DNA from: Evansella caseinilytica
GTDB lineage: Bacteria > Bacillota > Bacilli > Bacillales > Salisediminibacteriaceae
Length of the DNA: 64,000 bases
Direction of reading: 5' to 3'
Assembly: GCF_900107275.1 (NCBI RefSeq)
Contig: NZ_FNPI01000002.1
Coordinates: forward strand, 353,473-417,472
Shown: positions 19,751 to 28,524 of the stretch, in pieces
How positions within the stretch are numbered: position 1 is the first letter of the stretch
How the letters are laid out: each line of letters starts with the position of its first letter
Notes under the pieces: generated by a model
The model's input: the letters and a program-made list of their open reading frames with translations, nothing else
Database searches by the model: none
What the model was told of the DNA's origin: nothing
Position numbers and translations under genes: made by a program

Positions 19751-20503
19751 ATGGACGTAGAAGTGAAACAATCCAATCAAACGTATCTGGATGACAAGGA
19801 AGTGAAACGGTTAATTAAAGCGGCGCAATCTGGAGACCAGGAAGCAAGGGATCACATCGTCAGCGTCAATACCCGGCTTGTGTGGTCGGTTGTCCAGCGC
19901 TTCCTGAACCGCGGTTATGAAGCGGACGACCTTTTTCAAATCGGCTGCATCGGTCTGATCAAATCCGTGGACAAATTTGATTTGACCTTTGATGTCAAGT
20001 TTTCCACATACGCTGTACCGATGATCATCGGAGAAATTCAGAGATTTCTCCGCGATGATGGAACGGTGAAGGTCAGCCGCTCCATCAAAGAAAGCGCTAA
20101 TCGAATCCGTAAACTGAAAGAGGAGATGTCAAAAACGCTTGGACGGACGCCGACGGTGAATGAAATTGCTGAAAAGCTTGAGCTGTCCCCGGAGGAAGTT
20201 GTGTTTGCCCAAGAAGCCAGCCGACAGCTGACCTCAATCCATGAAACCGTTTATGAAAATGACGGTGATCCAATTACTTTATTAGATCAGATTTCAGATG
20301 ACGGGGATATGAAATGGTTTGATAAAATAGCTTTGAGAGACGAGATAGAGAAACTAGATGAACGGGAAAAGCTGATTATTTATCTGCGTTATTACAAGGA
20401 TCAAACCCAATCTCAAGTAGCAGACAGGCTGGGAATATCGCAGGTGCAGGTGTCACGACTGGAGAAAAAAATATTAAAGCAACTGAAAGAACAGCTTGGC
20501 TAG
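19751..20503 (+). CDS. sigF: RNA polymerase sigma-F factor
   Basis: A 250-residue forespore sigma factor. ATG 19751 is used, 13 bases after spoIIAB. Region 2 contains ADDLFQIGCIGLIKSVDKFD and FSTYAVPMIIGEIQRFLRDD; region 4 ends with SQVADRLGISQVQVSRLEKK. Third gene of the spoIIA operon; it controls dacF and other forespore genes. Confidence 0.96.
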   Translation: MDVEVKQSNQTYLDDKEVKRLIKAAQSGDQEARDHIVSVNTRLVWSVVQRFLNRGYEADDLFQIGCIGLIKSVDKFDLTFDVKFSTYAVPMIIGEIQRFLRDDGTVKVSRSIKESANRIRKLKEEMSKTLGRTPTVNEIAEKLELSPEEVVFAQEASRQLTSIHETVYENDGDPITLLDQISDDGDMKWFDKIALRDEIEKLDEREKLIIYLRYYKDQTQSQVADRLGISQVQVSRLEKKILKQLKEQLG

Positions 20504-20538
20504 CAACCTTGCAGGCTGTCCGTTATTATTATACGAAC

Positions 20539-20576
20539 AAACATGGCTGTATATTCATGACAGCCATGTTTTTTTA
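20539..20576 (+). terminator. Terminator after sigF
   Basis: AAACATGGCTGT and ACAGCCATGTTTTTTT pair around ATATTCATG, 35 bases after the sigF stop. Confidence 0.9.
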
Positions 20577-20578
20577 GG

Positions 20579-20620
20579 TGCTTGTTCAAAATATAAAAAC
20601 CGATCTTTTTGAACAAACAC
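20579..20620. repeat. Hairpin-only copy of the TTCAAAAAG element, inverted
   Basis: TGCTTGTTCAAAATATAAAAA and GATCTTTTTGAACAAACAC arms, with the loop sequence in reverse-complement orientation compared with most copies. It lies immediately after the sigF terminator. Confidence 0.7.
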
Positions 20621-20643
20621 ATTTACAGCATCTTCTAAAAGGA

Positions 20644-20672
20644 GTATGAAAAATCGATTCTACGTCATACTA
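20644..20672 (+). promoter_or_regulatory. Candidate sigma-G promoter of spoVA
   Basis: GTATG, 17 bp, CATACTA. The -10 box is an exact fit to the sigma-G consensus CATWHTA, 119 bases before the spoVAA start. The spoVA operon is sigma-G-controlled in B. subtilis. Confidence 0.6.
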
Positions 20673-20791
20673 AAAAAACTAGGTTTGAAAATCGTTTTTC
20701 TTTTCTTGGAACAAACTGATGGTTTTTTGCATACGTAGATCGTTTCCTTTAGGAACACTTTATTAACAATGGCAGGAAAAGAGGTTTTTCG

Positions 20792-21403
20792 ATGGAGAAA
20801 AAAGTGTATATTCGATTGAGAAGCCGCCACTGGAGTGCGCTGTATGATACGTTGCATCTGAGGGATATAGCGCAGGTCATTACCGAAGGAATAGCGGAAG
20901 CGGAAATAACGCGCCTGCCGGTCTGCAAGCTGACAAAAAAGGATCGGACCATCAGAGTGATAGACGCAATGGAGATTGTCCGGCTCCTGCAAAAAATATA
21001 CTGCGATGTTGATGTACAGGTTATCGGGCCCATACAGACGATTGTTTATATTCAATCAAAACGGAAACGCGCGCATCCGTTTCTGTTTGCTGCTGTGTGG
21101 CTGCTGCTGTTTATCGGCGCGGGCCTTGCAGTCATGAATTTTCATGAAGACGTCAGCATGCAGGGCGTGCATATCAAAATTCATGAAGCGATTACCGGAA
21201 GAAAAGTGGAACGCCCGCTGTGGCTGCAAATACCATATTCCGTCGGGTTAGGGCTAGGAATGCTCCTTTTTTTTAACCATGTATTCAAAAAGCGGATAAA
21301 TGAAGAGCCTAGCCCGATGGAAGTGGAAATGTTCAACTATCAGGAAAACATGGATCGCTACATCTCGGTTAATGAAAATGAGGCCTGGAAAAACAATGAT
21401 TGA
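20792..21403 (+). CDS. spoVAA: Stage V sporulation protein AA
   Basis: A 203-residue protein: a soluble N-terminal domain (MEKKVYIRLRSRHW..) and two C-terminal hydrophobic segments (about residues 97-112 and 148-165). It is part of the forespore inner-membrane SpoVA complex that moves dipicolinic acid. ATG follows AAAGAGG. It overlaps spoVAB by 8 bases. Confidence 0.92.
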   Translation: MEKKVYIRLRSRHWSALYDTLHLRDIAQVITEGIAEAEITRLPVCKLTKKDRTIRVIDAMEIVRLLQKIYCDVDVQVIGPIQTIVYIQSKRKRAHPFLFAAVWLLLFIGAGLAVMNFHEDVSMQGVHIKIHEAITGRKVERPLWLQIPYSVGLGLGMLLFFNHVFKKRINEEPSPMEVEMFNYQENMDRYISVNENEAWKNND

Positions 21404-21824
21404 CTGTCTCTGCTTAGCGATCATCGGTTTGGCGTGGGGTCTCGCTGTCGGCGGCGGACTTGTCGCCTTTATCACGGTGTTGGGAATCGTTCCGAGGCTC
21501 GCTGATTTAACGAAAACAGCCAACCGGCTCATCAATTATGAAGCCGCTGTCATAACCGGGGCGATAGCTGGGGCATTGGTCAGTTTGCTGGAGCCCCGCT
21601 TTGGGCTGGCCAATTTTTTTGTCGTCTTCATCGGCTTAGGCTGCGGGATATTTATCGGATTGTTGGCTGCCGCGTTGACGGAAGTATTAAACGTTTTCCC
21701 GATACTTGCCAAACGAGTCGGTTTGGAAGGAAAAACACATACATTGCTGTGGGCGATCGTTTTAGGAAAAGTGATCGGCTCGCTGTATCATTGGATTTTT
21801 TTTGTGAGGCTCGGATCCTTATAG
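21396..21824 (+). CDS. spoVAB: Stage V sporulation protein AB
   Basis: A 142-residue membrane protein with four hydrophobic segments. The start is ATG 21396 (MIDCLCLAIIGLAWGLAVGG), overlapping spoVAA; the upstream in-frame extension is the spoVAA coding sequence in another frame. Length equals the B. subtilis protein. SpoVA complex member. Confidence 0.92.
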   Translation: MIDCLCLAIIGLAWGLAVGGGLVAFITVLGIVPRLADLTKTANRLINYEAAVITGAIAGALVSLLEPRFGLANFFVVFIGLGCGIFIGLLAAALTEVLNVFPILAKRVGLEGKTHTLLWAIVLGKVIGSLYHWIFFVRLGSL

Positions 21825-21861
21825 TGTTTGGATTCCTCAGCCATTGTGGAAGGATGATTAC

Positions 21862-22440
21862 ATGAAAAACAAGAAGCGGGTTATATTAATCACTGACGGC
21901 GACGCATCTGCAAGGCAGGCTGCAGAACATGCGGCAAAAGTATTAAATTGCGCTTTTATTGGAGAATCAAGCGGCAATCCTACTAAAATAACTGGAAGTC
22001 AGTTACTAAATTTGATTATCAAGGCTGAAAACGATCCGGTGATTGTCATGTTTGACGACTGCGGTTATCCGGAAGAAGGGCCCGGGGAAGCGGCGCTGAA
22101 AACGATTGCCTTATCCCCGCATATTCAAGTTTTAGGCGCCGTTGCAGTTGCTTCCCAGTCGTTTTCGCACGAATGGACGCGAGTGGATATTTCCATTGAC
22201 CGCAACGGGGTTTTAACAGAATACGGAGTCGATAAAAACGGAATTAAGGATACTGAACTTGGACGCATTCGCGGGGATACGGTATATGTCCTTGATGAAT
22301 TGCCGATTCCCTTTGTTGTTGGTATCGGAGATATCGGAAAGATGGGTGGCAATGACACGGTGGAACACCATGCGCCGATCACCACAAAAGCAATCCAGCT
22401 AATTCTGGAAAGGAGTGGAGAAGATGGAGCCAGCCCGTGA
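21862..22440 (+). CDS. spoVAEA: Stage V sporulation protein AEA
   Basis: A 192-residue soluble SpoVA protein: KKRVILITDGDASARQAAEH at the N-terminus, SSGNPTKITG, DPVIVMFDDCG and LGAVAVASQS follow as in SpoVAEa. ATG 21862 follows GGAAGGATG. It comes directly after spoVAB: spoVAC, spoVAD and spoVAEB, which lie between in B. subtilis, are missing. Only 37 bases separate spoVAB and this gene, so nothing is hidden there. Confidence 0.9.
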   Translation: MKNKKRVILITDGDASARQAAEHAAKVLNCAFIGESSGNPTKITGSQLLNLIIKAENDPVIVMFDDCGYPEEGPGEAALKTIALSPHIQVLGAVAVASQSFSHEWTRVDISIDRNGVLTEYGVDKNGIKDTELGRIRGDTVYVLDELPIPFVVGIGDIGKMGGNDTVEHHAPITTKAIQLILERSGEDGASP

Positions 22441-23905
22441 ATTGGAAACGAAACAGGAAATATCACAGAACATTGAGGAAAACGAGTTGCGGATAAAAGA
22501 GCGGCTCGGTTTTGGCACGAGCTTTGATGTCGGGCTAAGGAAACTGTACATACTGGATAAAGAAGTCCAGTTTTATTTTGTAAACGGTTTATGCGATATT
22601 CAATATATCATTGAGCTGTTAAAGGAACTGATGTACCTAGACGCCATCGAGCGAAAAAAGATGGATGTGCGAAAACAAATCGAAAACCGGCTGGCACATG
22701 TTCAGGTGGAGCCGGTAGATACGATTGAAGAGGCTGTGACGAAAATGTTGTCCGGACTTATTTTCATCCTGATTGATGGAGAAGCGGAAGCCATCGTTGT
22801 GGATGTCCGCAGCTATCCTGGAAGAGGACCGGAAGAGCCGGATACAGAAAGGGTTGTCCGCGGCAGCAGGGACGGTTATACGGAAAATATCATTGTAAAT
22901 ACTGCTCTAACAAGAAGAAGAATCCGGGATGAAAAGCTTCGCAATGAAATCATGCAAGTTGGAAGAAGGTCAAAAACCGATATCAGCCTCACCTATATTG
23001 AAGGTGTTGCCGATTCAAATTTAGTGGATGTCATTAGAAAAGAGCTGCAAGGAATTGATATCGACGGCTTGACGATGGCTGATAAAGTGGTGGAGGAGTT
23101 TATTGTAAAACAAGGATTCAACCCGTTCCCCATCGTTCGCTATACAGAAAGGCCGGATGTGGCGGCAACTCATTTGCTGGAAGGCCACGTGGTCGTTTTT
23201 GTTGACTCTTCCCCGAGCGTGATTATTTTTCCTACAACATTTTTCCATCATGTACAGCATGCTGAAGAATACCGCCAGGCGCCGATGGTGGGTACGTTTT
23301 TACGCTGGGTGCGCTTTTCGGGGATGTTTTTTTCCCTGCTCCTTCTGCCGTTATGGCTGCTGATGGTGACCCAACCCAGCATTTTGCCTGAACAGTTGGA
23401 ATTCATCGGACCGAATGAAACGACGAATGTTCCGATATTCCTGCAGATTTTCTTTGCCGAGCTGGGAATTGAACTGCTGCGGATGGCCGCCATTCACACG
23501 CCTTCTCCGCTGGCAACTGCTCTTGGTTTAGTTGCTGCATTGCTGATCGGTGAAATTGCCATTGAAGTAGGTTTGCTCGTACCGGAAGTGATTTTGTATG
23601 TTGCCGTCGGCGCCATCGGTATGTTTGCAACGCCGAGCTATGAAATGGCGTTGTCGCTGAAAATGATGAGACTCGGCCTGTTGATAATCGTGATCTTGTT
23701 TAAAGCACCCGGGTTTGTCATTGGCTCAACGATCTTGTTTATTTTATTGGTTTGCATCCGCTCCTTGAACGTCCCGTATATGTGGCCGTTCCTGCCGTTT
23801 TATCCACTTGCGTTTTGGGATATTTTGGTCAGGCAAGCCACGCCGGTGAAAAGGCGGCGTCCTAGCATTGTCAAGTCCCCGAATCCGATCAAACAGCGGT
23901 CATAG
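22424..23905 (+). CDS. spoVAF: Stage V sporulation protein AF
   Basis: A 493-residue GerA-family membrane protein. ATG 22424 lies 8 bases after AAGGAG within the end of spoVAEA. The soluble N-terminal half contains LTYIEGVADSNLVD and DGEAEAIVVDVRSYPGRGPE; the C-terminal half has about five membrane segments including PSPLATALGLVAALLIGEIA. Required for DPA handling or germination; its precise role is debated. Confidence 0.93.
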   Translation: MEPARELETKQEISQNIEENELRIKERLGFGTSFDVGLRKLYILDKEVQFYFVNGLCDIQYIIELLKELMYLDAIERKKMDVRKQIENRLAHVQVEPVDTIEEAVTKMLSGLIFILIDGEAEAIVVDVRSYPGRGPEEPDTERVVRGSRDGYTENIIVNTALTRRRIRDEKLRNEIMQVGRRSKTDISLTYIEGVADSNLVDVIRKELQGIDIDGLTMADKVVEEFIVKQGFNPFPIVRYTERPDVAATHLLEGHVVVFVDSSPSVIIFPTTFFHHVQHAEEYRQAPMVGTFLRWVRFSGMFFSLLLLPLWLLMVTQPSILPEQLEFIGPNETTNVPIFLQIFFAELGIELLRMAAIHTPSPLATALGLVAALLIGEIAIEVGLLVPEVILYVAVGAIGMFATPSYEMALSLKMMRLGLLIIVILFKAPGFVIGSTILFILLVCIRSLNVPYMWPFLPFYPLAFWDILVRQATPVKRRRPSIVKSPNPIKQRS

Positions 23906-23985
23906 GTCACATTCCCCCTCCGCATAAATGACTTGAAACATCGAAACAGATATGCTATTGTTGTTGGCATACAGATCAAAAATCA

Positions 23986-24020
23986 GGATAACGGATGTAT
24001 TTCACCCGTTATCCTTTTTT
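23986..24020 (+). terminator. Terminator of the spoVA operon
   Basis: GGATAACGG and CCGTTATCC pair around ATGTATTTCAC, followed by six Ts. Confidence 0.9.
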
Positions 24021-24077
24021 AAAGGGCGGCCAACACTAGCGTGGGAAGCGAGAAACAATCGACGAGGAGAGAAACGA

Positions 24078-25418
24078 ATGGGGTTATATGGAACGAGTCG
24101 GATAAATCAACGAGGACATTTGGAAATTGGCGGTGTCGACACCGTTGCTCTCGCGGAGAAATATGGAACACCTCTATTTGTGTACGATGTGCAAGATATA
24201 TGCGACCGGGCATCTCAATTTAAACAGGCATTTGCCGTGCATGGTATGAAATATCAAGTGGCATATGCAAGCAAAGCTTTCAGTTGCATCGCCATGGTAC
24301 AGCTTGTAGATGAGCTTGGATTGAGCTTGGATGTTGTTTCTTCCGGAGAACTCTATACGGCTTTAAAGGCAGGGTTTCCGGTGGAGCGAATTCATTTTCA
24401 CGGAAACAACAAGTCACCGGAAGAAATAGAAATGGCGGTTAAGGCAGGGATTGGCTGCATCGTCGTCGATAATTTTACCGAACTCACGTGGCTGATGGCA
24501 ATGACGAAGTCATTGAACAAGGAAATGGACGTTCTCATCCGCATCACACCAGGTGTAGAAGCCCATACACATGAGTACATTTCTACAGGACAGGAAGATT
24601 CCAAATTCGGATTTGACATACAAAGCGGCCAGGCGGCAAAGGCAATTGAAATGATTGAAGCGAATGAGTTTATTCATTTAAAGGGCGTGCATTCTCATAT
24701 CGGTTCGCAAATATTTGAAACCGACGGCTTTACTTCTGCCGTTGAAGAAATTTACAAACAGCTTGCGCTATGGAAAAAAACGTTACATTTTCAACCGGCC
24801 GTACTGAACCTTGGCGGCGGCTTCGGGATTCGTTATACAGACAGCGATCGCCCGCTGCCGCTGGCGAATTATGTGGATTCCATAGTGAAAGCAGTGAAGC
24901 ATCATGCCGGGAAGAGCGGTATGGACATACCTGAAATTTGGATTGAACCAGGCAGAGCGCTTGTTGGTGAAGCCGGTACCACGCTGTATTCCATCGGGTC
25001 ACGAAAAGATATTCCCGGCGTACGCACATATTTGTCTGTCGACGGCGGGATGACCGACAACATCCGCCCGGCATTGTATCAGGCAAAGTATGAAGCGGCG
25101 GTGGCCAATAAAATGAACGAAAGCGCTGATGAAAAAGTCTCGATTGCAGGAAAATGCTGTGAGAGCGGCGATATGCTGATATGGGACATCAGCTTGCCGA
25201 AAGTGGAGAGCGGCGATATTCTTGCTGTTTTTTCCACAGGTGCTTACGGGTACTCTATGGCTAACAATTATAACCGTATTTTACGTCCTGCTGTAGTGTT
25301 TGTCGAAAACGGGGAGGATCACTGCGTCATTAAGCGGGAATCACTGGAAGATTTAGTGCGCAACGAGCTTTCTTTTCGGGCGGAAGCAGAAGTAAAACGC
25401 ATCGCCAAAAGTGTGTGA
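24078..25418 (+). CDS. lysA: Diaminopimelate decarboxylase
   Basis: A 446-residue PLP enzyme making lysine from meso-DAP. ATG 24078 follows GAGGAGAGAAACG. The PLP lysine is in VAYASKAFSC; GVHSHIGSQ, NLGGGFGIRY, EPGRALVGEAG and CCESGD (catalytic Cys from the neighbouring subunit) are all present. The frame upstream of the ATG runs back into the spoVAF terminator and is not coding. Confidence 0.96.
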   Translation: MGLYGTSRINQRGHLEIGGVDTVALAEKYGTPLFVYDVQDICDRASQFKQAFAVHGMKYQVAYASKAFSCIAMVQLVDELGLSLDVVSSGELYTALKAGFPVERIHFHGNNKSPEEIEMAVKAGIGCIVVDNFTELTWLMAMTKSLNKEMDVLIRITPGVEAHTHEYISTGQEDSKFGFDIQSGQAAKAIEMIEANEFIHLKGVHSHIGSQIFETDGFTSAVEEIYKQLALWKKTLHFQPAVLNLGGGFGIRYTDSDRPLPLANYVDSIVKAVKHHAGKSGMDIPEIWIEPGRALVGEAGTTLYSIGSRKDIPGVRTYLSVDGGMTDNIRPALYQAKYEAAVANKMNESADEKVSIAGKCCESGDMLIWDISLPKVESGDILAVFSTGAYGYSMANNYNRILRPAVVFVENGEDHCVIKRESLEDLVRNELSFRAEAEVKRIAKSV

Positions 25419-25459
25419 CAGCTTGCGGAAACGAGTTTACTGAGGGGATAGCGTTCAAT

Positions 25460-25509
25460 GCGAGTGACTTACAGCGTGTTCAAACGCCTGTAGGTCGCTC
25501 GTATTTTTT
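25460..25509 (+). terminator. Terminator of lysA
   Basis: GCGAGTGACTTACAGCGT faces CGCCTGTAGGTCGCTCG, followed by TATTTTTT. It has minor mismatches and a GTTCAAA loop. Confidence 0.85.
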
Positions 25510-25579
25510 CATTTGCCTTATTTTTATGTTATGATAAACAAGATGTAACTAATTTGCAAAAAATGTGGAGGTCATACAT

Positions 25580-26017
25580 ATGAAAAAGGGATATATTTCA
25601 TTGGACAATGGCGAAAAAATCATCATCGAATTTTTCCCTGACGAAGCGCCAAATACAGTAGCTAATTTTGAAGAACTGGCAAATAAAGGATTTTATAACG
25701 GCTTGACTTTTCACCGGGTCATTCCCGGTTTTGTTGCCCAAGGGGGATGCCCTTACGGAACGGGAACTGGTGGAAGCGGCAAGACGATTAAATGTGAAAC
25801 GGATGGAAATCCGCATAAACATGAACAGGGGTCCCTTTCCATGGCGCATGCCGGCAAAGACACCGGTTCCTCCCAATTCTTTATTGTACATGAACCACAG
25901 CCGCATTTAGACAATGTCCACACGGTTTTCGGACAGGTGACGGAAGGGATCGAAACGGTTTTACGAATCAAAGCAGGCGATGTGATGCAAGAAGTAAAAG
26001 TGTGGGATGAGGAATAA
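25580..26017 (+). CDS. ppiB: Cyclophilin-type peptidyl-prolyl isomerase
   Basis: A 145-residue cytosolic cyclophilin. ATG 25580 is preceded by GTGGAGGTC. The active-site stretch [16 protein letters not shown] (catalytic Arg) and GSQFFIVH are present. Monocistronic, between lysA and the FMN leader, as in B. subtilis. Confidence 0.95.
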   Translation: MKKGYISLDNGEKIIIEFFPDEAPNTVANFEELANKGFYNGLTFHRVIPGFVAQGGCPYGTGTGGSGKTIKCETDGNPHKHEQGSLSMAHAGKDTGSSQFFIVHEPQPHLDNVHTVFGQVTEGIETVLRIKAGDVMQEVKVWDEE

Positions 26018-26136
26018 ACCATAGCCAAGTGTTACGTATTGATGAACATCAAAACATTTTTGTTGCAGAATAATAAACAGTAATGGTACTATCAAAAAGA
26101 CGATAGTTTTAAATCAACTAGAAATTATATATTACC

Positions 26137-26290
26137 GAGATGCCTTCGGGGTCGGGTGAAATTCCCAACCGGCGGTGATGAAATGAATCGCTTCATTTCT
26201 AAGTCCGTGACCCGTCATTATTTTAATGACGGTGGATCTGGTGAGAATCCAGAGCCGACAGTATAGTCTGGATGGGAGAAGGATACATCG
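26137..26290 (+). promoter_or_regulatory. FMN riboswitch (RFN element)
   Basis: The conserved blocks are all visible in order: CCTTCGGGGTCGGGTGAAAT, CCCAACCGGCGGTGATG, AGTCCGTGACCC, a variable stem with TCATTATTTTAATGA, GGATCTGGTGAGAATCC, AGAGCCGACAGTATAGTC and TGGATGGGAGAAGGAT. It sits ahead of ribD and should stop transcription when FMN is plentiful. Confidence 0.97.
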
Positions 26291-26465
26291 GTGAAAAATG
26301 AGTGTTGCTATGCGACGGTAATGTATCATAAATGATTAATGGAAATACCTCTACCGTGATAATAGCATCGGTTATTTAAACTGGAAAAAATTACTCTCAC
26401 CCAGTTTTATTTGCGATGGATCTTTCTCTGTCGGAACACTCGTTTTTACCTGATGTCATACATTC

Positions 26466-26497
26466 ATCCCGAAGGCGACTGAGCCTTCGGGATTTTT
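26466..26497 (+). terminator. FMN-controlled terminator before ribD
   Basis: ATCCCGAAGGC and GCCTTCGGGAT pair around GACTGA, followed by TTTTT. The left arm CCCGAAGGC is also complementary to GCCTTCGGG at 26142-26150 in the aptamer's 5' P1 strand, giving a possible antiterminator. Confidence 0.93.
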
Positions 26498-26575
26498 GCC
26501 TTTCGAGGCTAGATGAGAATCGATAGGATCGCATTTTCCGAAGCGGAGTAAATTTTTGAGAATGAAGGGATAAAT

Positions 26576-27706
26576 ATGCACGAGCATTATATGGAACTGG
26601 CTATGAAGCTCGCAAGCTCCGCCAGAGGGCAGACGAGCCCCAACCCTCTCGTCGGTGCGGTGATTGTCAAAAATAACGAAATTGTCGGCATGGGGGCGCA
26701 TTTAAAAGCAGGAGAATGGCATGCTGAGCGGCATGCCTTACAGATGGCAGGCGAGAAAGCAAAAGACGCCGTCATGTATGTCACTTTGGAGCCGTGCTCC
26801 CATTACGGCAGGACCCCCCCGTGCGCGGATGCTGTCATTGCTGCCGGCATCAAGGAAGTTTACGTGGCGATGGCGGATCCGAATCCGAAAGTTGCCGGTG
26901 CCGGAATTTCCAAATTACGAAATGCGGGAATTTCCGTTCATGTAGGATTGCTTCAGGAAAAGGCCGCTGCCTTAAACGAGATATTTTTTTATCATCTTCA
27001 ATCGCAAAAGCCGTATGTCACGCTGAAATCAGCGACGAGTCTCGACGGGAAAATTGCCACTTATCGTGGAGAAAGTCAATGGATCACCGGTGAAGCTGCC
27101 CGGCTGGATGCACACAAGTTAAGGCATGAGCATGATGGAATTCTCGTCGGAATCAATACCGTTTTGGCGGATGATCCAGCTTTGACAACGAGGCTTGCGG
27201 GCGGAGGCCGGCACCCGATCCGGATTATTTTAGACCGACAGTTAAGAACTCCCTTACAGACAAAGGTTGTTGCCGATAACGCCGCCTCTACGTGGATCGT
27301 TACGCTTGCTTCCGCCGCAGAAGAAAAAAAGCAGGCTTTGCGAAAGGCCGGTGTGAAAGTCATTGAGTTTACTGACAAGATTGATATATCCCGGCTGCTG
27401 ACGTTTCTCGGGGAAAACGGGATTTCTTCCCTGCTTGTGGAAGGCGGCGGAACGATCAACGATGCTTTTTTGCGGGCGGGTGAGTTTCAACAAGTCATTG
27501 TTTACCTCGCTCCGAAAATTATCGGGGGGGAAAAGGCTCCCGGTTCCTTTGGCGGCGCTGGTATTGCTGGCCTGGCAGAAGCCCCTGGGTTAGTGCTGGA
27601 ATCGATGGAAACGCTGGATGACGATGTGAAATTAGTATATAAAAAGGGAGTGGATGAATCATGTTTACCGGAATTATTGAAGAAAAAGGGACGGTTATGC
27701 AAATAA
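26576..27706 (+). CDS. ribD: Bifunctional riboflavin pathway deaminase/reductase
   Basis: A 376-residue enzyme. The N-terminal deaminase zinc site is HAERHAL (about residue 50) and PCSHYGRTPPC (about 75-85). The reductase domain begins near residue 145 with VTLKSATSLDGKIA. ATG is preceded by GAAGGGAT. The last 15 codons overlap ribE by 46 bases, an unusually long same-strand overlap, making the protein slightly longer than in B. subtilis. Confidence 0.95.
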   Translation: MHEHYMELAMKLASSARGQTSPNPLVGAVIVKNNEIVGMGAHLKAGEWHAERHALQMAGEKAKDAVMYVTLEPCSHYGRTPPCADAVIAAGIKEVYVAMADPNPKVAGAGISKLRNAGISVHVGLLQEKAAALNEIFFYHLQSQKPYVTLKSATSLDGKIATYRGESQWITGEAARLDAHKLRHEHDGILVGINTVLADDPALTTRLAGGGRHPIRIILDRQLRTPLQTKVVADNAASTWIVTLASAAEEKKQALRKAGVKVIEFTDKIDISRLLTFLGENGISSLLVEGGGTINDAFLRAGEFQQVIVYLAPKIIGGEKAPGSFGGAGIAGLAEAPGLVLESMETLDDDVKLVYKKGVDESCLPELLKKKGRLCK

Positions 27707-28314
27707 GACAAACCGGGGATGCCATTGTCATGAAACTGGCCGCACAAAAAATACTGGCGGACGTCCATGAAGGAGACAGCATTGCCGTCAATGGTGTTTG
27801 TCTGACTGTTACGGGATTTGATTCACGTTCATTTTCTGTCGATCTTATGCCTGAAACAGTAAGAAATACAAGCCTGCGTGATTTGGCGGCGGGAGATCAA
27901 GTTAACCTGGAAAGAGCAATGGCTGCTGCCGGTCGGTTTGGCGGTCACTTTGTCTCCGGACACGTGGATGGTATTGGAAAAATACGTTCCAGTCGTCCTG
28001 AGCATAATGCCGTCTATTATGAAATTGAAGTGGGTAAAGAGTTAAGGAAGTATATGATATTGAAAGGCAGTGTCGCCGTTGACGGTGCAAGTTTGACCAT
28101 CTTTGGACTGACAAATGATTCGTTTACGATTTCACTTATTCCTCATACGGTAAAGGAAACGATTATCGGGGATAAGGGGCCTGGCGACATTGTGAATATT
28201 GAGTGTGACATGCTGGCAAAATACATCGAAGAATTACTTGTTCAGCGGGAAGCACCGGATAAACAAGCCGCGGGAAATTTGACAAAAAGTTTTTTAACGA
28301 ATCACGGGTTTTAA
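27661..28314 (+). CDS. ribE: Riboflavin synthase alpha chain
   Basis: A 217-residue protein with two lumazine-binding repeats: MFTGIIEEKGTV at the start and GHVDGIG followed by a second repeat near residue 100. It converts 6,7-dimethyl-8-ribityllumazine to riboflavin. GGGAGTG precedes the ATG, which lies inside ribD. A repeat element begins at the base after its stop codon. Confidence 0.95.
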   Translation: MFTGIIEEKGTVMQIRQTGDAIVMKLAAQKILADVHEGDSIAVNGVCLTVTGFDSRSFSVDLMPETVRNTSLRDLAAGDQVNLERAMAAAGRFGGHFVSGHVDGIGKIRSSRPEHNAVYYEIEVGKELRKYMILKGSVAVDGASLTIFGLTNDSFTISLIPHTVKETIIGDKGPGDIVNIECDMLAKYIEELLVQREAPDKQAAGNLTKSFLTNHGF

Positions 28315-28485
28315 GTGTTTGTTCAAAAAGATCGCTTTTTATCTTTTTGAACAAACACGAAGTGATGGGTGAAGCCACCGCGTTCTTCAAGCGCGGGAGA
28401 AGCGTACTTTTTCTCCCGTGCGGCGGTGAAGCGAGCCATCACAACTAAAACAAAAAGATCGCTTTTTATCTTTTTGAACAAACAC
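28315..28485. repeat. Structured intergenic element inside the rib operon, with an extra terminal hairpin
   Basis: Starts GTGTTTGTTCAAAAAGATCG directly after the ribE stop. Outer arms GTGATG (28362 region) and CATCAC, inner arms CACCGC and GCGGTG, and a third hairpin GCGGGAG / CTCCCG around AAGCGTACTTTTT. It closes with a second copy of the AAAAAGATCGC / GAACAAACAC hairpin. Same layout as the 127-bp units at 38.9 kb but with compensating differences in the arms. Confidence 0.88.
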
Positions 28486-28524
28486 TTTGGAACAAGCTGT
28501 TTAACAATCGAGGGGGAATGAACG

